Shown here: positions 8,899 to 17,680 of the stretch, piece after piece
How positions within the stretch are numbered: the first letter of the stretch is position 1
Layout of the letters: the number at the start of each line of letters is the position of its first letter
NCBI GenBank assembly: GCA_020635395.1
Contig: JACJZV010000001.1
Span: 1,116,001-1,180,000 of the forward strand
Source: Flavobacteriales bacterium
GTDB taxonomy: Bacteria > Bacteroidota > Bacteroidia > NS11-12g > UBA9320
DNA length: 64,000 bases
Direction: 5' to 3'
Program-made: the position numbers and the translations under genes
Notes under the pieces: model-generated
Databases searched by the model: none
Told to the model about the DNA's origin: nothing
What the model saw: the letters and a program-made list of their open reading frames with translations, nothing else

Positions 8899-9918
8899 AT
8901 GAAAACTTTGGCATTAATGGCTGTGAGCTTGACCGTTTTGCAAGTTCCTTCCGGCGAAAAACTGTACAACAAACTTCAATACAGATTTGAACAAGATCAG
9001 ACAGAATGTTTTGAATATGCCAAAAAAATGCAAAAAAAATATCCTGAAAAACCGGAACCGTATTTGTTTTTGACGTATGAGGCACTTGGTAAATTCGACC
9101 AATCTAAAACCCTTGAAAAGCAATACCGATACCTAAATTCTGCCACAAGAGACATGGCCAAAGTGGTAAAATTCTCACAAAGCAACAGTTATTTTGCCCA
9201 ACGCAGAGACAGCCTTATCTTGCACATTTCCAATCAAGTAGGGTGGATGCGGGATAGCTTTTTTGTATTAGAAGACCAAGAAAGTTTTGAATCTATTACC
9301 AAGTCATACTCCCGAATGACCAACAATGGATACCTTAAAACTTGGGATGAATTGGTGCAAGAAAAAGAGCAAAAAGAAGCTGAAGCTCGGGCTAAACGGA
9401 AGAAAGAAGAGGAGGAGCGATTGGCCATTATTCAAATAGCTCGAGTGGAAGATGGCAAGTATTATGGCAAACCGATTGGCAACGAAAATATTACGGCGGT
9501 AGATGCCGGAATGGAAAAAGAAATCATGCGAATTTTGAACGAAGCCCGCGTTAAAAGAGGTATGAAACCTTACACTTGGGACAATGATTTGGCTCGGTCC
9601 GCCCGCTACCATGCCAATGATATGGCTACGCAGAATTATTTCTCGCACAATTCGCACGATTCTATTAACGGAGAGTTAGTGGAAGTTTGCAAAACCTTCG
9701 ACAGAATAAGAAGTTTTTATCACGACAAGGGCTTTGCCAATGGCGAAAATATTGCAGCCGGAAGCAACAACGCCTTCGATACGTATATGCAATGGTTTAA
9801 CAGCCCTGGCCACAATGCCATCATGTTTACCAAAGAAAGCAAATACATTGGCATTGGAATGGCCAAAAACCCACATTCTACCTACGGTTATTATTGGGTA
9901 ATGTGTACGGCTCAATAG
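8899..9918 (+). CDS. Exported CAP/SCP-like domain protein
   Basis: The C-terminal third (about residues 205-339) is a CAP (SCP/PR-1/YkwD) domain: ILNEARVKRG, then WDNDLARSARYHANDMA, NYFSHNSHD, GENIAAGS and the closing WFNSPGHNAIMF. The two histidines and acidic residues of the CAP cavity are present. A short signal-like N-terminus precedes a helical region, and a charged coiled coil (EKEQKEAEARAKRKKEEEE, about 153-171) links the two parts. Bacterial CAP proteins are secreted; their activity is not established. The 3' end overlaps the convergent deacetylase gene by 7 bases. Confidence 0.85.
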   Translation: MKTLALMAVSLTVLQVPSGEKLYNKLQYRFEQDQTECFEYAKKMQKKYPEKPEPYLFLTYEALGKFDQSKTLEKQYRYLNSATRDMAKVVKFSQSNSYFAQRRDSLILHISNQVGWMRDSFFVLEDQESFESITKSYSRMTNNGYLKTWDELVQEKEQKEAEARAKRKKEEEERLAIIQIARVEDGKYYGKPIGNENITAVDAGMEKEIMRILNEARVKRGMKPYTWDNDLARSARYHANDMATQNYFSHNSHDSINGELVEVCKTFDRIRSFYHDKGFANGENIAAGSNNAFDTYMQWFNSPGHNAIMFTKESKYIGIGMAKNPHSTYGYYWVMCTAQ

Positions 9919-11210
9919 CTTTTTGTGGCCTGTGTAATGGTGGCTTCATATAACGGCCTCCAACCTTTCCAACGGCCATTTTCGCTGAGCGATTCGTTGT
10001 GCCAAAGACTCACAAAAAGTCCTCCTACTTTTTTTACCTCGGTCATCAGTTCGGTCATTTCTTCAATGGCTTGGGCTAAGTTTATTTGGTCATAATGCAA
10101 CGGCGTAATATCCATGTGACAAAAAGGAAAGCAACGCAGGTTGGTTGCCTCATTTTTGGTTAAATCGAAAAACAAAAAAGATGAGGCAATGCCTGCTCTA
10201 AATCCAGTTTCGGTGGTATATCCTAAGGTATAATCGTTTTTAATTCCTTGATTGATAAGGTTTTGATATGTTTTTGGAAATTGATGAACCAAAAAATGCT
10301 GTCGGCTCGTATCGATGGGTTGATTGAGAATATTCTGCAAGGTGTTGATTTCATTTTTTAAGCGAGCGACATCCGAATTGGAATTGTAAGACGGGTGAAT
10401 GCCAACGAAATGACTTAGGTTTAAACGTTTTATCAGTTCCCGAAACGGTGCATTTTTACTCGAAGTGTTTTTGTCGAATTTCCCTCTTTTTCCAACCTGA
10501 AAAAAGTATTGCACTTTTGTATCGAAACGTTTGTGAAACTCATTTTGCCAATCAAAATTGAAAAAAGCATCTTCTCTTTTTCCTGTCAAAACCGAAATGC
10601 GTTCAGATAGTTCGTCAAAATTTCGTGTTACCAAATCACGGAAAAGACCACCCATTGTTCGGAAAAAACCTTTGTGTTTATACTTCCATGCCTGATCAAT
10701 ATCGATGGTAGAAATAAATTCAAATGAACGTGGGCAGGCTTTTAAATCAGGGTTTTGTGTTTTTAAAATTTCCAAAAGTTTTAACGCCCATTGGTTTATC
10801 AAGGGCTTTCTTAAAAGTTGAAGTTTGGATAAACAACTGTCGTAGCTCGAAAAACGGTTGTGAGCATCAGGTGTAAATCCAGAATATTCTTCATATCGAC
10901 TGACCAAATAAAACGAAGCGGCAAAAACATCAAAGGGTTTTTGATTGATGGAAATGGTTTCCAATCCATGCCATTGCTCTGTTTTTGTAATGTTTTTTGG
11001 TTCAAGGTCTTCTTCAAAGAGTAATGAATCCGGTTTTATCCAAAATCCGGGTTTATCAGAAAGATGCGAATAGTTGATATGAATATTTTCGAACTCTCTG
11101 TCAACTAATTTAACCTCAAGGCCAAGTAATTCATTGAAAATTAGCTGAATAATATATTGCAGCCGAGCAGTTTTTTTTTCAGAATAAATATTAACGACGG
11201 ACTTGTTCAA
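9912..11210 (-). CDS. Polysaccharide deacetylase-family protein with N-terminal DUF7033-like region
   Basis: Resembles the Bacteroidota proteins of about 430 residues that join a poorly known N-terminal domain (DUF7033-like) to a NodB/polysaccharide-deacetylase-like barrel. STIDIDQAW near residue 167 corresponds to the TxDxD motif, and SLWHNESLSE near 405 to the final conserved His. No signal peptide, so it is probably cytoplasmic, for instance in surface-polysaccharide assembly. The start is TTG 11210, whose TG forms part of the TGA stop of the metalloprotease gene (TTGA overlap), suggesting translational coupling; no ATG exists nearby in frame. Last gene of the ribD run. Confidence 0.75.
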   Translation of the reverse strand: MNKSVVNIYSEKKTARLQYIIQLIFNELLGLEVKLVDREFENIHINYSHLSDKPGFWIKPDSLLFEEDLEPKNITKTEQWHGLETISINQKPFDVFAASFYLVSRYEEYSGFTPDAHNRFSSYDSCLSKLQLLRKPLINQWALKLLEILKTQNPDLKACPRSFEFISTIDIDQAWKYKHKGFFRTMGGLFRDLVTRNFDELSERISVLTGKREDAFFNFDWQNEFHKRFDTKVQYFFQVGKRGKFDKNTSSKNAPFRELIKRLNLSHFVGIHPSYNSNSDVARLKNEINTLQNILNQPIDTSRQHFLVHQFPKTYQNLINQGIKNDYTLGYTTETGFRAGIASSFLFFDLTKNEATNLRCFPFCHMDITPLHYDQINLAQAIEEMTELMTEVKKVGGLFVSLWHNESLSENGRWKGWRPLYEATITQATKSY

Positions 11211-12931
11211 GTTTTTACCAACTTAAAGGAAGCGGTAAAATTACCCAAATTGAGTTGAACAAAATAAACTCCAGGGGTAAAGTTGTAAGGGTTTAAGGTT
11301 AATGAATTTATCTGTTCGTATTCTTCCATTGTTTGCCCCAAAATGGAGGTTACCCGAACATTAAAAACTTGGTTTTGTTTCGAGGTAATGGTTAGGTCTG
11401 CACTGCCGTTTGAAAATCCTAATGAGTTGGAAATGAGGAACAAATCGATCAAAACAACATTTGGTTCGACTGCCAAAATTTTGTTGGCACCAAAACATTT
11501 TCTAATTTCGTTGTTATATTTTCCCTCCCAAATCAATGAATCCACCATTAAAATAACTTCGGCCATTTGCGGAATAGTGGCATTTTTGGCTTGATAAAAC
11601 AGGTGTTCAAAAAACAAACTGTCGCACGTTTCTCTGCCAAGTTTTTCATAAAGGCAAATCAATGGTGTACTCCACATTTCACGATTTTCGTTGCTGCTGT
11701 TGGTCATTTGTTGAGGATATATTAGCACATCACCTGTGTGAATGCCCGACCAAAACTCGTTGTGTCCATCCCAATCAAAAATTTCTTTCCAGCCATAATC
11801 ATCGTAACTTCTTGAATATGAAACACAAATGTAGTCAGCGTTGCCTTCTTCCATGGCATCTCTATCTCTGGTGTCGGTATAGGTTGTGGGGCCGGCCATG
11901 TAGATAAGAGCATGACCAAACTCGTGTGTAATCACCTCCCCATCCTCAGCATCGTCCACGCCGCCTTCGCCCATTTCGAGTTCCAATGGCTCCACTTCAT
12001 AATTGAAGCTACTTAAATCATCGCCATTATAGGCATGCACATCTATTTTAAGCGTGTCGGGTAAAATTGTTTCAAAGCCAAGGTTTTCGACATATTGACT
12101 AAGTGTGGTGATATGAAAAAAGGCATTCACATCTTCAAATTGATATTGGCTTCTGTTAAAAACAAAACTATCTGATAATGAATACGTTTGAGGTGTTTTC
12201 GGGTCGCTTACATTGCCAAAAAAATACCGTTCGTTTTTGAGCCAAAAGGTATCATTTTCAAATGTAGTTTTAAAATTTACCCATTGCCGTTGGTTGTTAA
12301 TTTCTGGCACATCCAAATCGTTCGAATCAATGTATGGAGTGCCATAAATGCGATGAGCCGTGGTAAGTGGATTTACCAAAAAAACTTTTGCATGCACCTG
12401 TGTATCAGGTTTTTGGAGAAAATGTTTTGTTTGATAGGTGTACACTATTCGGTTGTCAACTTTGAGGTATTTTGTGCCATATTGATCTTTTGCATCAACC
12501 ATTTGGGCAACCTGCCAACCATCGGCTATTTCAACCCAATAGAGTTTTTCATCACCTATTTTGGCGGAGCTTGATTTGTCCACTTGCACCAAGTTTTCCT
12601 GAATTAAAATAATGTTGCCTTCTTTGTCGGTATGAATGCGAATTTGAGCTTCAAAAACATCGATTCCGTCTTTTTTCAATCCAAAGGTGTAATGATTTCC
12701 GGTAATACTTTTGGTGTGATGTTGCAAATAAACCGAATGACCATTTGTGTTTGTAAAGGGGTAATTATCAGCAATATAGTCACTTATTTTAGTTTCTGAC
12801 GGCGTGTTTTGCAAAACGTTATACATCCGCATTTCATGAAAAACTACCTCATTTTGCGGTGGAGAAATGTTTTGAGCATTTGCTGCGATGTTAAACCCGA
12901 CAAAAACGATAAACCAACAGAAAAACTTCAT
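11207..12931 (-). CDS. Secreted zinc metalloprotease (thermolysin/fungalysin-like) with T9SS sorting domain
   Basis: Signal peptide (MKFFCWFIVFVGFNIAANA), an FTP-like inhibitory propeptide region up to about residue 200, then a gluzincin catalytic domain with VITHEFGHALIY (HExxH at about 338-342) and a downstream EGNADY motif supplying the third zinc ligand (EExxAD type, near 368). The last 75 residues form a typical T9SS type A sorting domain (VRVTSILGQTM, then PGVYFVQLN and FKLVKT). Expected to be exported through the Sec and T9SS machineries and to degrade extracellular protein. It lies 24 bases after yigZ and overlaps the deacetylase start. Confidence 0.85.
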   Translation of the reverse strand: MKFFCWFIVFVGFNIAANAQNISPPQNEVVFHEMRMYNVLQNTPSETKISDYIADNYPFTNTNGHSVYLQHHTKSITGNHYTFGLKKDGIDVFEAQIRIHTDKEGNIILIQENLVQVDKSSSAKIGDEKLYWVEIADGWQVAQMVDAKDQYGTKYLKVDNRIVYTYQTKHFLQKPDTQVHAKVFLVNPLTTAHRIYGTPYIDSNDLDVPEINNQRQWVNFKTTFENDTFWLKNERYFFGNVSDPKTPQTYSLSDSFVFNRSQYQFEDVNAFFHITTLSQYVENLGFETILPDTLKIDVHAYNGDDLSSFNYEVEPLELEMGEGGVDDAEDGEVITHEFGHALIYMAGPTTYTDTRDRDAMEEGNADYICVSYSRSYDDYGWKEIFDWDGHNEFWSGIHTGDVLIYPQQMTNSSNENREMWSTPLICLYEKLGRETCDSLFFEHLFYQAKNATIPQMAEVILMVDSLIWEGKYNNEIRKCFGANKILAVEPNVVLIDLFLISNSLGFSNGSADLTITSKQNQVFNVRVTSILGQTMEEYEQINSLTLNPYNFTPGVYFVQLNLGNFTASFKLVKT

Positions 12932-12955
12932 TTTGTAAAAATACTTTTTATTCTA

Positions 12956-13555
12956 TTATTCATTGATTTGATTGAGTTCAAAATTGGGCATTTCATTAAA
13001 TGATGACTGTAAACTTTCAAAATCAACCATTTTACACCTGCAAACAAACCAATCGCCCACGGTGTTTGCCGGTGCCAATATTTCAAATCCCAATCGGTTG
13101 GATATTTCATAAATTTTATAGTCGAGTTTGCCTAATTCTTTCATTTTAAATTTTGTAGTTGGTTCAATTTCAATGATTTCAGTTGTTTCCAATGCCATTT
13201 TTGCCGATTCGCCGTATGCTTCTATAAGGCCGGAAACACCCAATTTTTTTCCACCAAAATAGCGTACAACTGCCACCAATACATTTTGCAGCTCTTTCGA
13301 TTTTATTTCCCGCAAAATGGGTTGCCCCGCCGAGTTGTTCGGTTCTCCGTCATCATTGGCTCTGTAGTTATTGCCCAAAATCCAAGCGTAGCAAATATGG
13401 GTTGCATCTGGATATTGGATTTTTAGATTGTCCAATTTTTCTTTTATATCCTTCTCATTTTCAATAGGGTAGGCGTATCCAATAAATTTTGAACCTCGTT
13501 CTTTAAAAAGAACTTCGGTTGATTTTTTTATCGTTTTGAAGGTGGAATTTTTCAA
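12956..13555 (-). CDS. yigZ: YigZ/IMPACT family protein
   Basis: UPF0029/IMPACT family, about 200 residues as usual. The N-terminal IMPACT domain is clear (KERGSKFIGYAYPI, THICYAWILG, DDGEPNNSAGQPIL, VRYFGGKKLGVSGLIEAYGE); the C-terminal half is the smaller DUF1949-like domain. Bacterial YigZ is a cytoplasmic protein of uncertain function; the eukaryotic relative regulates the eIF2 kinase GCN2. Its ATG overlaps the stop of the DMT transporter gene (ATGA), placing it inside the ribD operon. Confidence 0.9.
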   Translation of the reverse strand: MKNSTFKTIKKSTEVLFKERGSKFIGYAYPIENEKDIKEKLDNLKIQYPDATHICYAWILGNNYRANDDGEPNNSAGQPILREIKSKELQNVLVAVVRYFGGKKLGVSGLIEAYGESAKMALETTEIIEIEPTTKFKMKELGKLDYKIYEISNRLGFEILAPANTVGDWFVCRCKMVDFESLQSSFNEMPNFELNQINE

Positions 13556-14415
13556 ATCAAACCTCCAATTAAAAGAATAGAAATAACGGCGAATGCAATA
13601 CCCAGCCAGTTTTTAATGGATAGTTTTTCTCTAAAAAATACTAAAGCTAAAAGGGTTGAAAGTAATACCACGCCAATGTTGTTGAGCGGATAAATTTGGG
13701 TGGTTTTAAAAAAATTATTCTGTAACGACCTAAATAAGAAGTAGATACTGAAATAATTTGGAATGCCTAACACAATGCCCGCCAGAACATTTTTAAATGC
13801 AAAAGCACTTTTTTTGCCGAGATATTGAAACGTAGAAATAGTGGTTCCAACCAATCCGGCCATAGAAAAAATGATGATGGATGGCAATGCCATCGGATAG
13901 TTATCCGGTATTTTTTGTTCGATAATTTTTAATGTTGTGTCGATGACACCGCTGCCCAAGAGCACCAAAATAGGCATGAGCAAATGCTTTTTTTCAAGGT
14001 GTAAATGCTCTTTTTGAGTAACAAAATAAATGCTTAGTAAACTGAGTAAAATGCCCAAAACGAGCATTGTATTCGCCGCCTCGTGTAAAAAGAAAAAAGC
14101 GTACAGAACAGGGAAAACCACGCCCATTTTGGCTGCAATAACCGAAACACTAATACCCATTTTTTGAGCAGTGACAGCCATTCCAACGAAAACGACAATA
14201 AATAGAATACCCAATGCAAGTGCAATTTGAACCCAAGATTCTTGGAATAAACCAGCTGAAATAAAGTCTATGGAATTAGACGTTAATAACCCAACTGCCA
14301 CACACGTCAGATAGTTTACGCTGATGGCTTGCCTGTTATCAATTCCATATTTTGGGAAGAGCTTAAAAACTACATTGATTATGGACGAAAAAAGGATGCT
14401 GAGCAACAAATACAT
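13552..14415 (-). CDS. EamA/DMT-superfamily transporter
   Basis: 287 residues with about ten hydrophobic helices in two halves, the layout of the drug/metabolite transporter superfamily. The second half ends with the usual PLNNIGVVLLSTLLALVFFREK pattern broken by an acidic/basic pair before the last helix. The substrate is unknown; the position directly after ribD (one base between) might point to a flavin-pathway metabolite, but DMT genes move freely and that is weak. The stop overlaps the yigZ start. Confidence 0.82.
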   Translation of the reverse strand: MYLLLSILFSSIINVVFKLFPKYGIDNRQAISVNYLTCVAVGLLTSNSIDFISAGLFQESWVQIALALGILFIVVFVGMAVTAQKMGISVSVIAAKMGVVFPVLYAFFFLHEAANTMLVLGILLSLLSIYFVTQKEHLHLEKKHLLMPILVLLGSGVIDTTLKIIEQKIPDNYPMALPSIIIFSMAGLVGTTISTFQYLGKKSAFAFKNVLAGIVLGIPNYFSIYFLFRSLQNNFFKTTQIYPLNNIGVVLLSTLLALVFFREKLSIKNWLGIAFAVISILLIGGLI

Positions 14416-14416
14416 A

Positions 14417-15427
14417 TCAATGATTTCGGTAAAATTGGATTAAATCGTTTGCAAGTTGAAAGCTTTTTTGCGGTTTTTGGTGATTAAAAGGGGGAGAGGC
14501 CACTCCTTTTTGCCAGCAAATGTCTGATTTTATGATAATTGCCTCATTCCATTCATTTTGATGGATAAAATGGCCTAATGTGACCGCTCCACCCTCTACC
14601 AATAGCTGCGAAAGATTGTTTTTGTAGCAATATTCAAACAATTGTTTCAGGGTATTTTCGGTGTCAGAAACTTCAACAAATTCGGCATTAAGATTCCTTT
14701 TTTTTCCAAAAACTACAGTGGCTGAATTTCCGTCAAAGAAATGGTGGTTTTCGGGTATTTCGCCATGCAGGTCAATGGTTATTCTTACCGGATTTCTTCC
14801 ATTAAAATAGCGAGTTGTAAGCTCTGGATTGTCGAAAATGGCGGTGTTTTTGCCAACCAAAATGGCATCACTTTCTGCACGAAGTTTATGCACCAATCGC
14901 TGCGAAAGAGGGTTGCTTATTTTCTTGGATAACCGAGCCTCTTCATTGTTTCTACCCATAAATCCATCCGCTGTTTCTGCCCATTTTAAGATGATAAAGG
15001 GTTTTTTAGTTGTATGAAAACGAAAGAATCTACGGTTCAAGTCAAGCCCTTCTTCCAGCAAAATATTTTCTATTACCTCCACCCCGTTTTGTCTTAAATG
15101 AGCAATGCCGTTTCCAGCCACTTTATCAAAAGGGTCTTTGTTGCAAACCACCACTTTTTTTATCCCGGAAGTTATTATTAATTCACTACATGGTGGTGTT
15201 TTTCCGTAATGACAGCAGGGTTCGAGATTCACATATAGCGTGCTTTTGGGGAGCAATTCTTTGTTTTGAACCGAAAGAATAGCATTCACTTCTGCATGGG
15301 CTTCGCCAATAGCCCGATGGTATCCTTCGCCAATAATTTTATTATCAAAAACTACCACCGACCCCACCAACGGATTTGGGTGTGCATAAACAGACCCTTT
15401 TTGAGCCAATTCAAAACACCGTCGCAT
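14417..15427 (-). CDS. ribD: Bifunctional riboflavin biosynthesis protein RibD
   Basis: Catalyses the deamination and side-chain reduction steps of riboflavin synthesis. The N-terminal deaminase carries the zinc site HAEVNAI and EPCCHYGKTPPC; the C-terminal part is the NADPH-dependent reductase (WAETADGFMG, RAESDAILVGKNTAI, LLVEGGAVTLG). From ATG 15427 it has 336 residues, a normal length. The frame stays open to 15529, but that extension lies upstream of the TACATTTG box at 15472-15479 and is shared with the prmC start. Heads a run of five minus-strand genes with gaps or overlaps of at most 24 bases; no FMN riboswitch is visible in the short leader. Confidence 0.93.
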   Translation of the reverse strand: MRRCFELAQKGSVYAHPNPLVGSVVVFDNKIIGEGYHRAIGEAHAEVNAILSVQNKELLPKSTLYVNLEPCCHYGKTPPCSELIITSGIKKVVVCNKDPFDKVAGNGIAHLRQNGVEVIENILLEEGLDLNRRFFRFHTTKKPFIILKWAETADGFMGRNNEEARLSKKISNPLSQRLVHKLRAESDAILVGKNTAIFDNPELTTRYFNGRNPVRITIDLHGEIPENHHFFDGNSATVVFGKKRNLNAEFVEVSDTENTLKQLFEYCYKNNLSQLLVEGGAVTLGHFIHQNEWNEAIIIKSDICWQKGVASPPFNHQKPQKSFQLANDLIQFYRNH

Positions 15428-15471
15428 ATATTTTTCGTGGGTTTTCTGCAAATGCTTTTTAATTTCGACCG

Positions 15472-15479
15472 CAAATGTA
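15472..15479 (-). promoter_or_regulatory. TAnnTTTG promoter box of the ribD operon
   Basis: TACATTTG on the minus strand, 44 bases before the ribD ATG. The prmC ATG (15475-15477, plus strand) lies inside the same eight bases, so the two divergent genes share this DNA. Confidence 0.5.
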
Positions 15480-16338
15480 TTCAACTTTAAGAGGCCTAAA
15501 ACAGCATTTTGCGGAGGAGTTGTCGTCAATTTATTCGATTAGAGAGGCAGAGATACTGTTTTTTAGTGTAATGGAGTACGTTTTGGGGCAAACCAAAACC
15601 GAAATGTTATTGCATTTTGGTCAGGAAATTTCGGAAAATCAACAAGCCAAAATCGACGAAATAGTCGGGAGGCTTAAACAACACGAACCCATTCAATACA
15701 TTACAAGTCAAAGCCATTTTTATGGAAATGAATTTTACGTAAATCCATCAGTGTTGATTCCGCGGCCTGAAACGGAGGAGTTGGTACACTTAATTTTAAC
15801 CGAAAACGAAACGCCAAACCTCAGTCTTTTGGATATTGGCACGGGTAGCGGCATTATTCCCATTACCATTGCCCAAAACCGAAAAACGTGGGTTGTTTTG
15901 GGTTGCGATATTTCGCTGGAAGCGTTGGAAATAGCGGGGATTAACAATAAAAAAATCAGTAACGGGAGGGTGGAATTGTTTCAAGAGAACATTTTGCAAC
16001 CCAGCCGTATATTCGATTCTTTGTTTGACATAATCGTGAGCAACCCGCCGTATGTGTTAGAGTCTGACAAAAATGAAATGAGCGAAAACGTGCTGAACTT
16101 TGAACCGCATTTGGCGTTGTTTGTGCCGAATGAAGACCCATTATTGTTTTATCGAGCTATATTGAGTTATGCCCAAACCAACCTCAAACCGAACGGCAAA
16201 ATCTATTTTGAAATACACGAACAATATGCCGAAGCCATGAGCAAATTATTCTCTGAATTTGGTTTTGAAAACATACGGCAAGTGCATGATATGCAGGGTA
16301 AAGTGAGGATTGTGACGGGTGTTTTTGCTCAAAATTGA
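15475..16338 (+). CDS. prmC: Peptide chain release factor N5-glutamine methyltransferase
   Basis: SAM-dependent methylation of the GGQ glutamine of release factors. The sequence has the PrmC signatures: an N-terminal helical domain, PIQYITSQSHFYG, LIPRPETEELV, the SAM loop LDIGTGSGIIPI (about residues 119-130) and the catalytic NPPY near 190. Length of 287 residues is normal. Divergent from ribD, with its start codon inside the ribD promoter box. Confidence 0.93.
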   Translation: MYSTLRGLKQHFAEELSSIYSIREAEILFFSVMEYVLGQTKTEMLLHFGQEISENQQAKIDEIVGRLKQHEPIQYITSQSHFYGNEFYVNPSVLIPRPETEELVHLILTENETPNLSLLDIGTGSGIIPITIAQNRKTWVVLGCDISLEALEIAGINNKKISNGRVELFQENILQPSRIFDSLFDIIVSNPPYVLESDKNEMSENVLNFEPHLALFVPNEDPLLFYRAILSYAQTNLKPNGKIYFEIHEQYAEAMSKLFSEFGFENIRQVHDMQGKVRIVTGVFAQN

Positions 16339-16368
16339 GAGGTAGTTTCAAGTTGTTAGTGCAACATT

Positions 16369-16408
16369 AGAGCTCAAAAATATTTCATTAGATGAAACAT
16401 GCTCTTTT
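16369..16408. terminator. Putative bidirectional terminator between prmC and ychF
   Basis: Inverted repeat with outer arms AGAGC (16369-16373) and GCTCT (16401-16405) and inner hairpin TTTCAT-TAG-ATGAAA, with A-rich and T-rich flanks. Placed in the 68-base gap between convergent genes. Confidence 0.45.
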
Positions 16409-17501
16409 ACACATTAAACCTAAAGTGCATCATATCGCCGTCCACCACGGTGTATTCTTTGCCTTCAATGCGTAGTTTTCCGGCATCGCGGCAAGCTGCT
16501 TCCGAACCCAAAGCCACAAAATCGTTGTAGTTCATTACCTCGGCACGAATAAAGCCTTTCTCAAAATCAGAGTGAATAACACCCGCAGCTTGTGGAGCTT
16601 TCATGCCTTTGGTGATGGTCCAGGCTCGAACTTCTTTAACACCAGCCGTGAAATAGGTTATGTAGTTCAGAAGTTTGTAAGCCGCCGTGATAAGTCGGCC
16701 AACACCGCTCACTTGAAGGCCCATTTCTTCTAAAAACATTAGTTGGTCTTCGCGTTCCATGGTTGAAATTTCAGACTCAATTGCAGCACTGATAAAAAGA
16801 ACTTCGGCGTTTTCGTCTTTTACCGATTCAATAAATTTTGCCGTATGCTTGTTGCCCGAAACAACAGAAGATTCGTCCACATTACATACATACATTACGG
16901 GTTTCGAGGTAATGAGCTGAAGTGTTTTTGCAAAATCGGCTTCATCACTTTCAAGTTCCAATGTTCGCACGGATTTGCCTTGCTCTAAATGATTTTTTAC
17001 CTTTTCGATAATGGACACTTCTCTCAAAGCCACTTTGTCGCCCGATTTGGCAGCCTTTTGCGATTTCAGCAAACGGCTTTCGATGGTTTCCAAATCCTTT
17101 AGTTGCAGCTCGGTATCAATGATTTCACGGTCACGCACTGGGTCAACACTTCCGTCCACATGAATAACATTATCATCGTCAAAGCAACGCACCACGTGTA
17201 TAATGGCATTGGTGTTTCGGATGTTTCCCAAAAACTGATTGCCCAAACCTTCACCTTTGCTGGCACCCTTCACCAATCCGGCTATGTCCACAATTTCAAT
17301 GGTGGTGGGTACTACACGCTCTGGATTTACCAGTTGTTCGAGTTTCCAAAGACGCTCGTCGGGCACTGTTATGGTACCAATATTTGGCTCTATGGTGCAA
17401 AACGGAAAGTTCGCACTTTGAGCTTTTGCATTGCTCAAACAATTAAAAAGAGTTGATTTTCCAACGTTGGGTAAGCCCACAATACCTGCCTGTAATGCCA
17501 T
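16407..17501 (-). CDS. ychF: Ribosome-associated ATPase YchF (Obg family)
   Basis: P-loop nucleotidase of the OLA1/YchF subfamily, which prefers ATP over GTP and binds ribosomes; linked to stress and redox response. G1 GLPNVGKST at residues 8-16, G3 DIAGLV near 72, the YchF-specific NVDE in place of NKxD near 211, and a C-terminal TGS domain ending MMHFRFNV. 364 residues, the family norm. Single gene, minus strand, facing prmC. Confidence 0.95.
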   Translation of the reverse strand: MALQAGIVGLPNVGKSTLFNCLSNAKAQSANFPFCTIEPNIGTITVPDERLWKLEQLVNPERVVPTTIEIVDIAGLVKGASKGEGLGNQFLGNIRNTNAIIHVVRCFDDDNVIHVDGSVDPVRDREIIDTELQLKDLETIESRLLKSQKAAKSGDKVALREVSIIEKVKNHLEQGKSVRTLELESDEADFAKTLQLITSKPVMYVCNVDESSVVSGNKHTAKFIESVKDENAEVLFISAAIESEISTMEREDQLMFLEEMGLQVSGVGRLITAAYKLLNYITYFTAGVKEVRAWTITKGMKAPQAAGVIHSDFEKGFIRAEVMNYNDFVALGSEAACRDAGKLRIEGKEYTVVDGDMMHFRFNV

Positions 17502-17518
17502 TTTTCTGAATTAGGCGG

Positions 17519-17526
17519 CGAAATTA
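17519..17526 (-). promoter_or_regulatory. Promoter-like box before ychF
   Basis: TAATTTCG (one mismatch to TAnnTTTG) on the minus strand, 17 bases before the ychF ATG. Confidence 0.3.
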
Positions 17527-17680
17527 GTGAATAGTTTTAAAGATTAAGGGTTGTAGTCATTAGGAAAAATGATTAATTGAAGCCACAAAGTTTATAAAAT
17601 AATATTATTGAGCGAAGACTACTTAATTTTTTTTACGTTACTTTACAAGCAAAAAAATTAACTATTAAAATGTCTCTATT

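Noticed and set aside
14740..15490. Plus-strand frames inside ribD as small genes
   Set aside because: Overlap fully with the well-supported ribD coding sequence.
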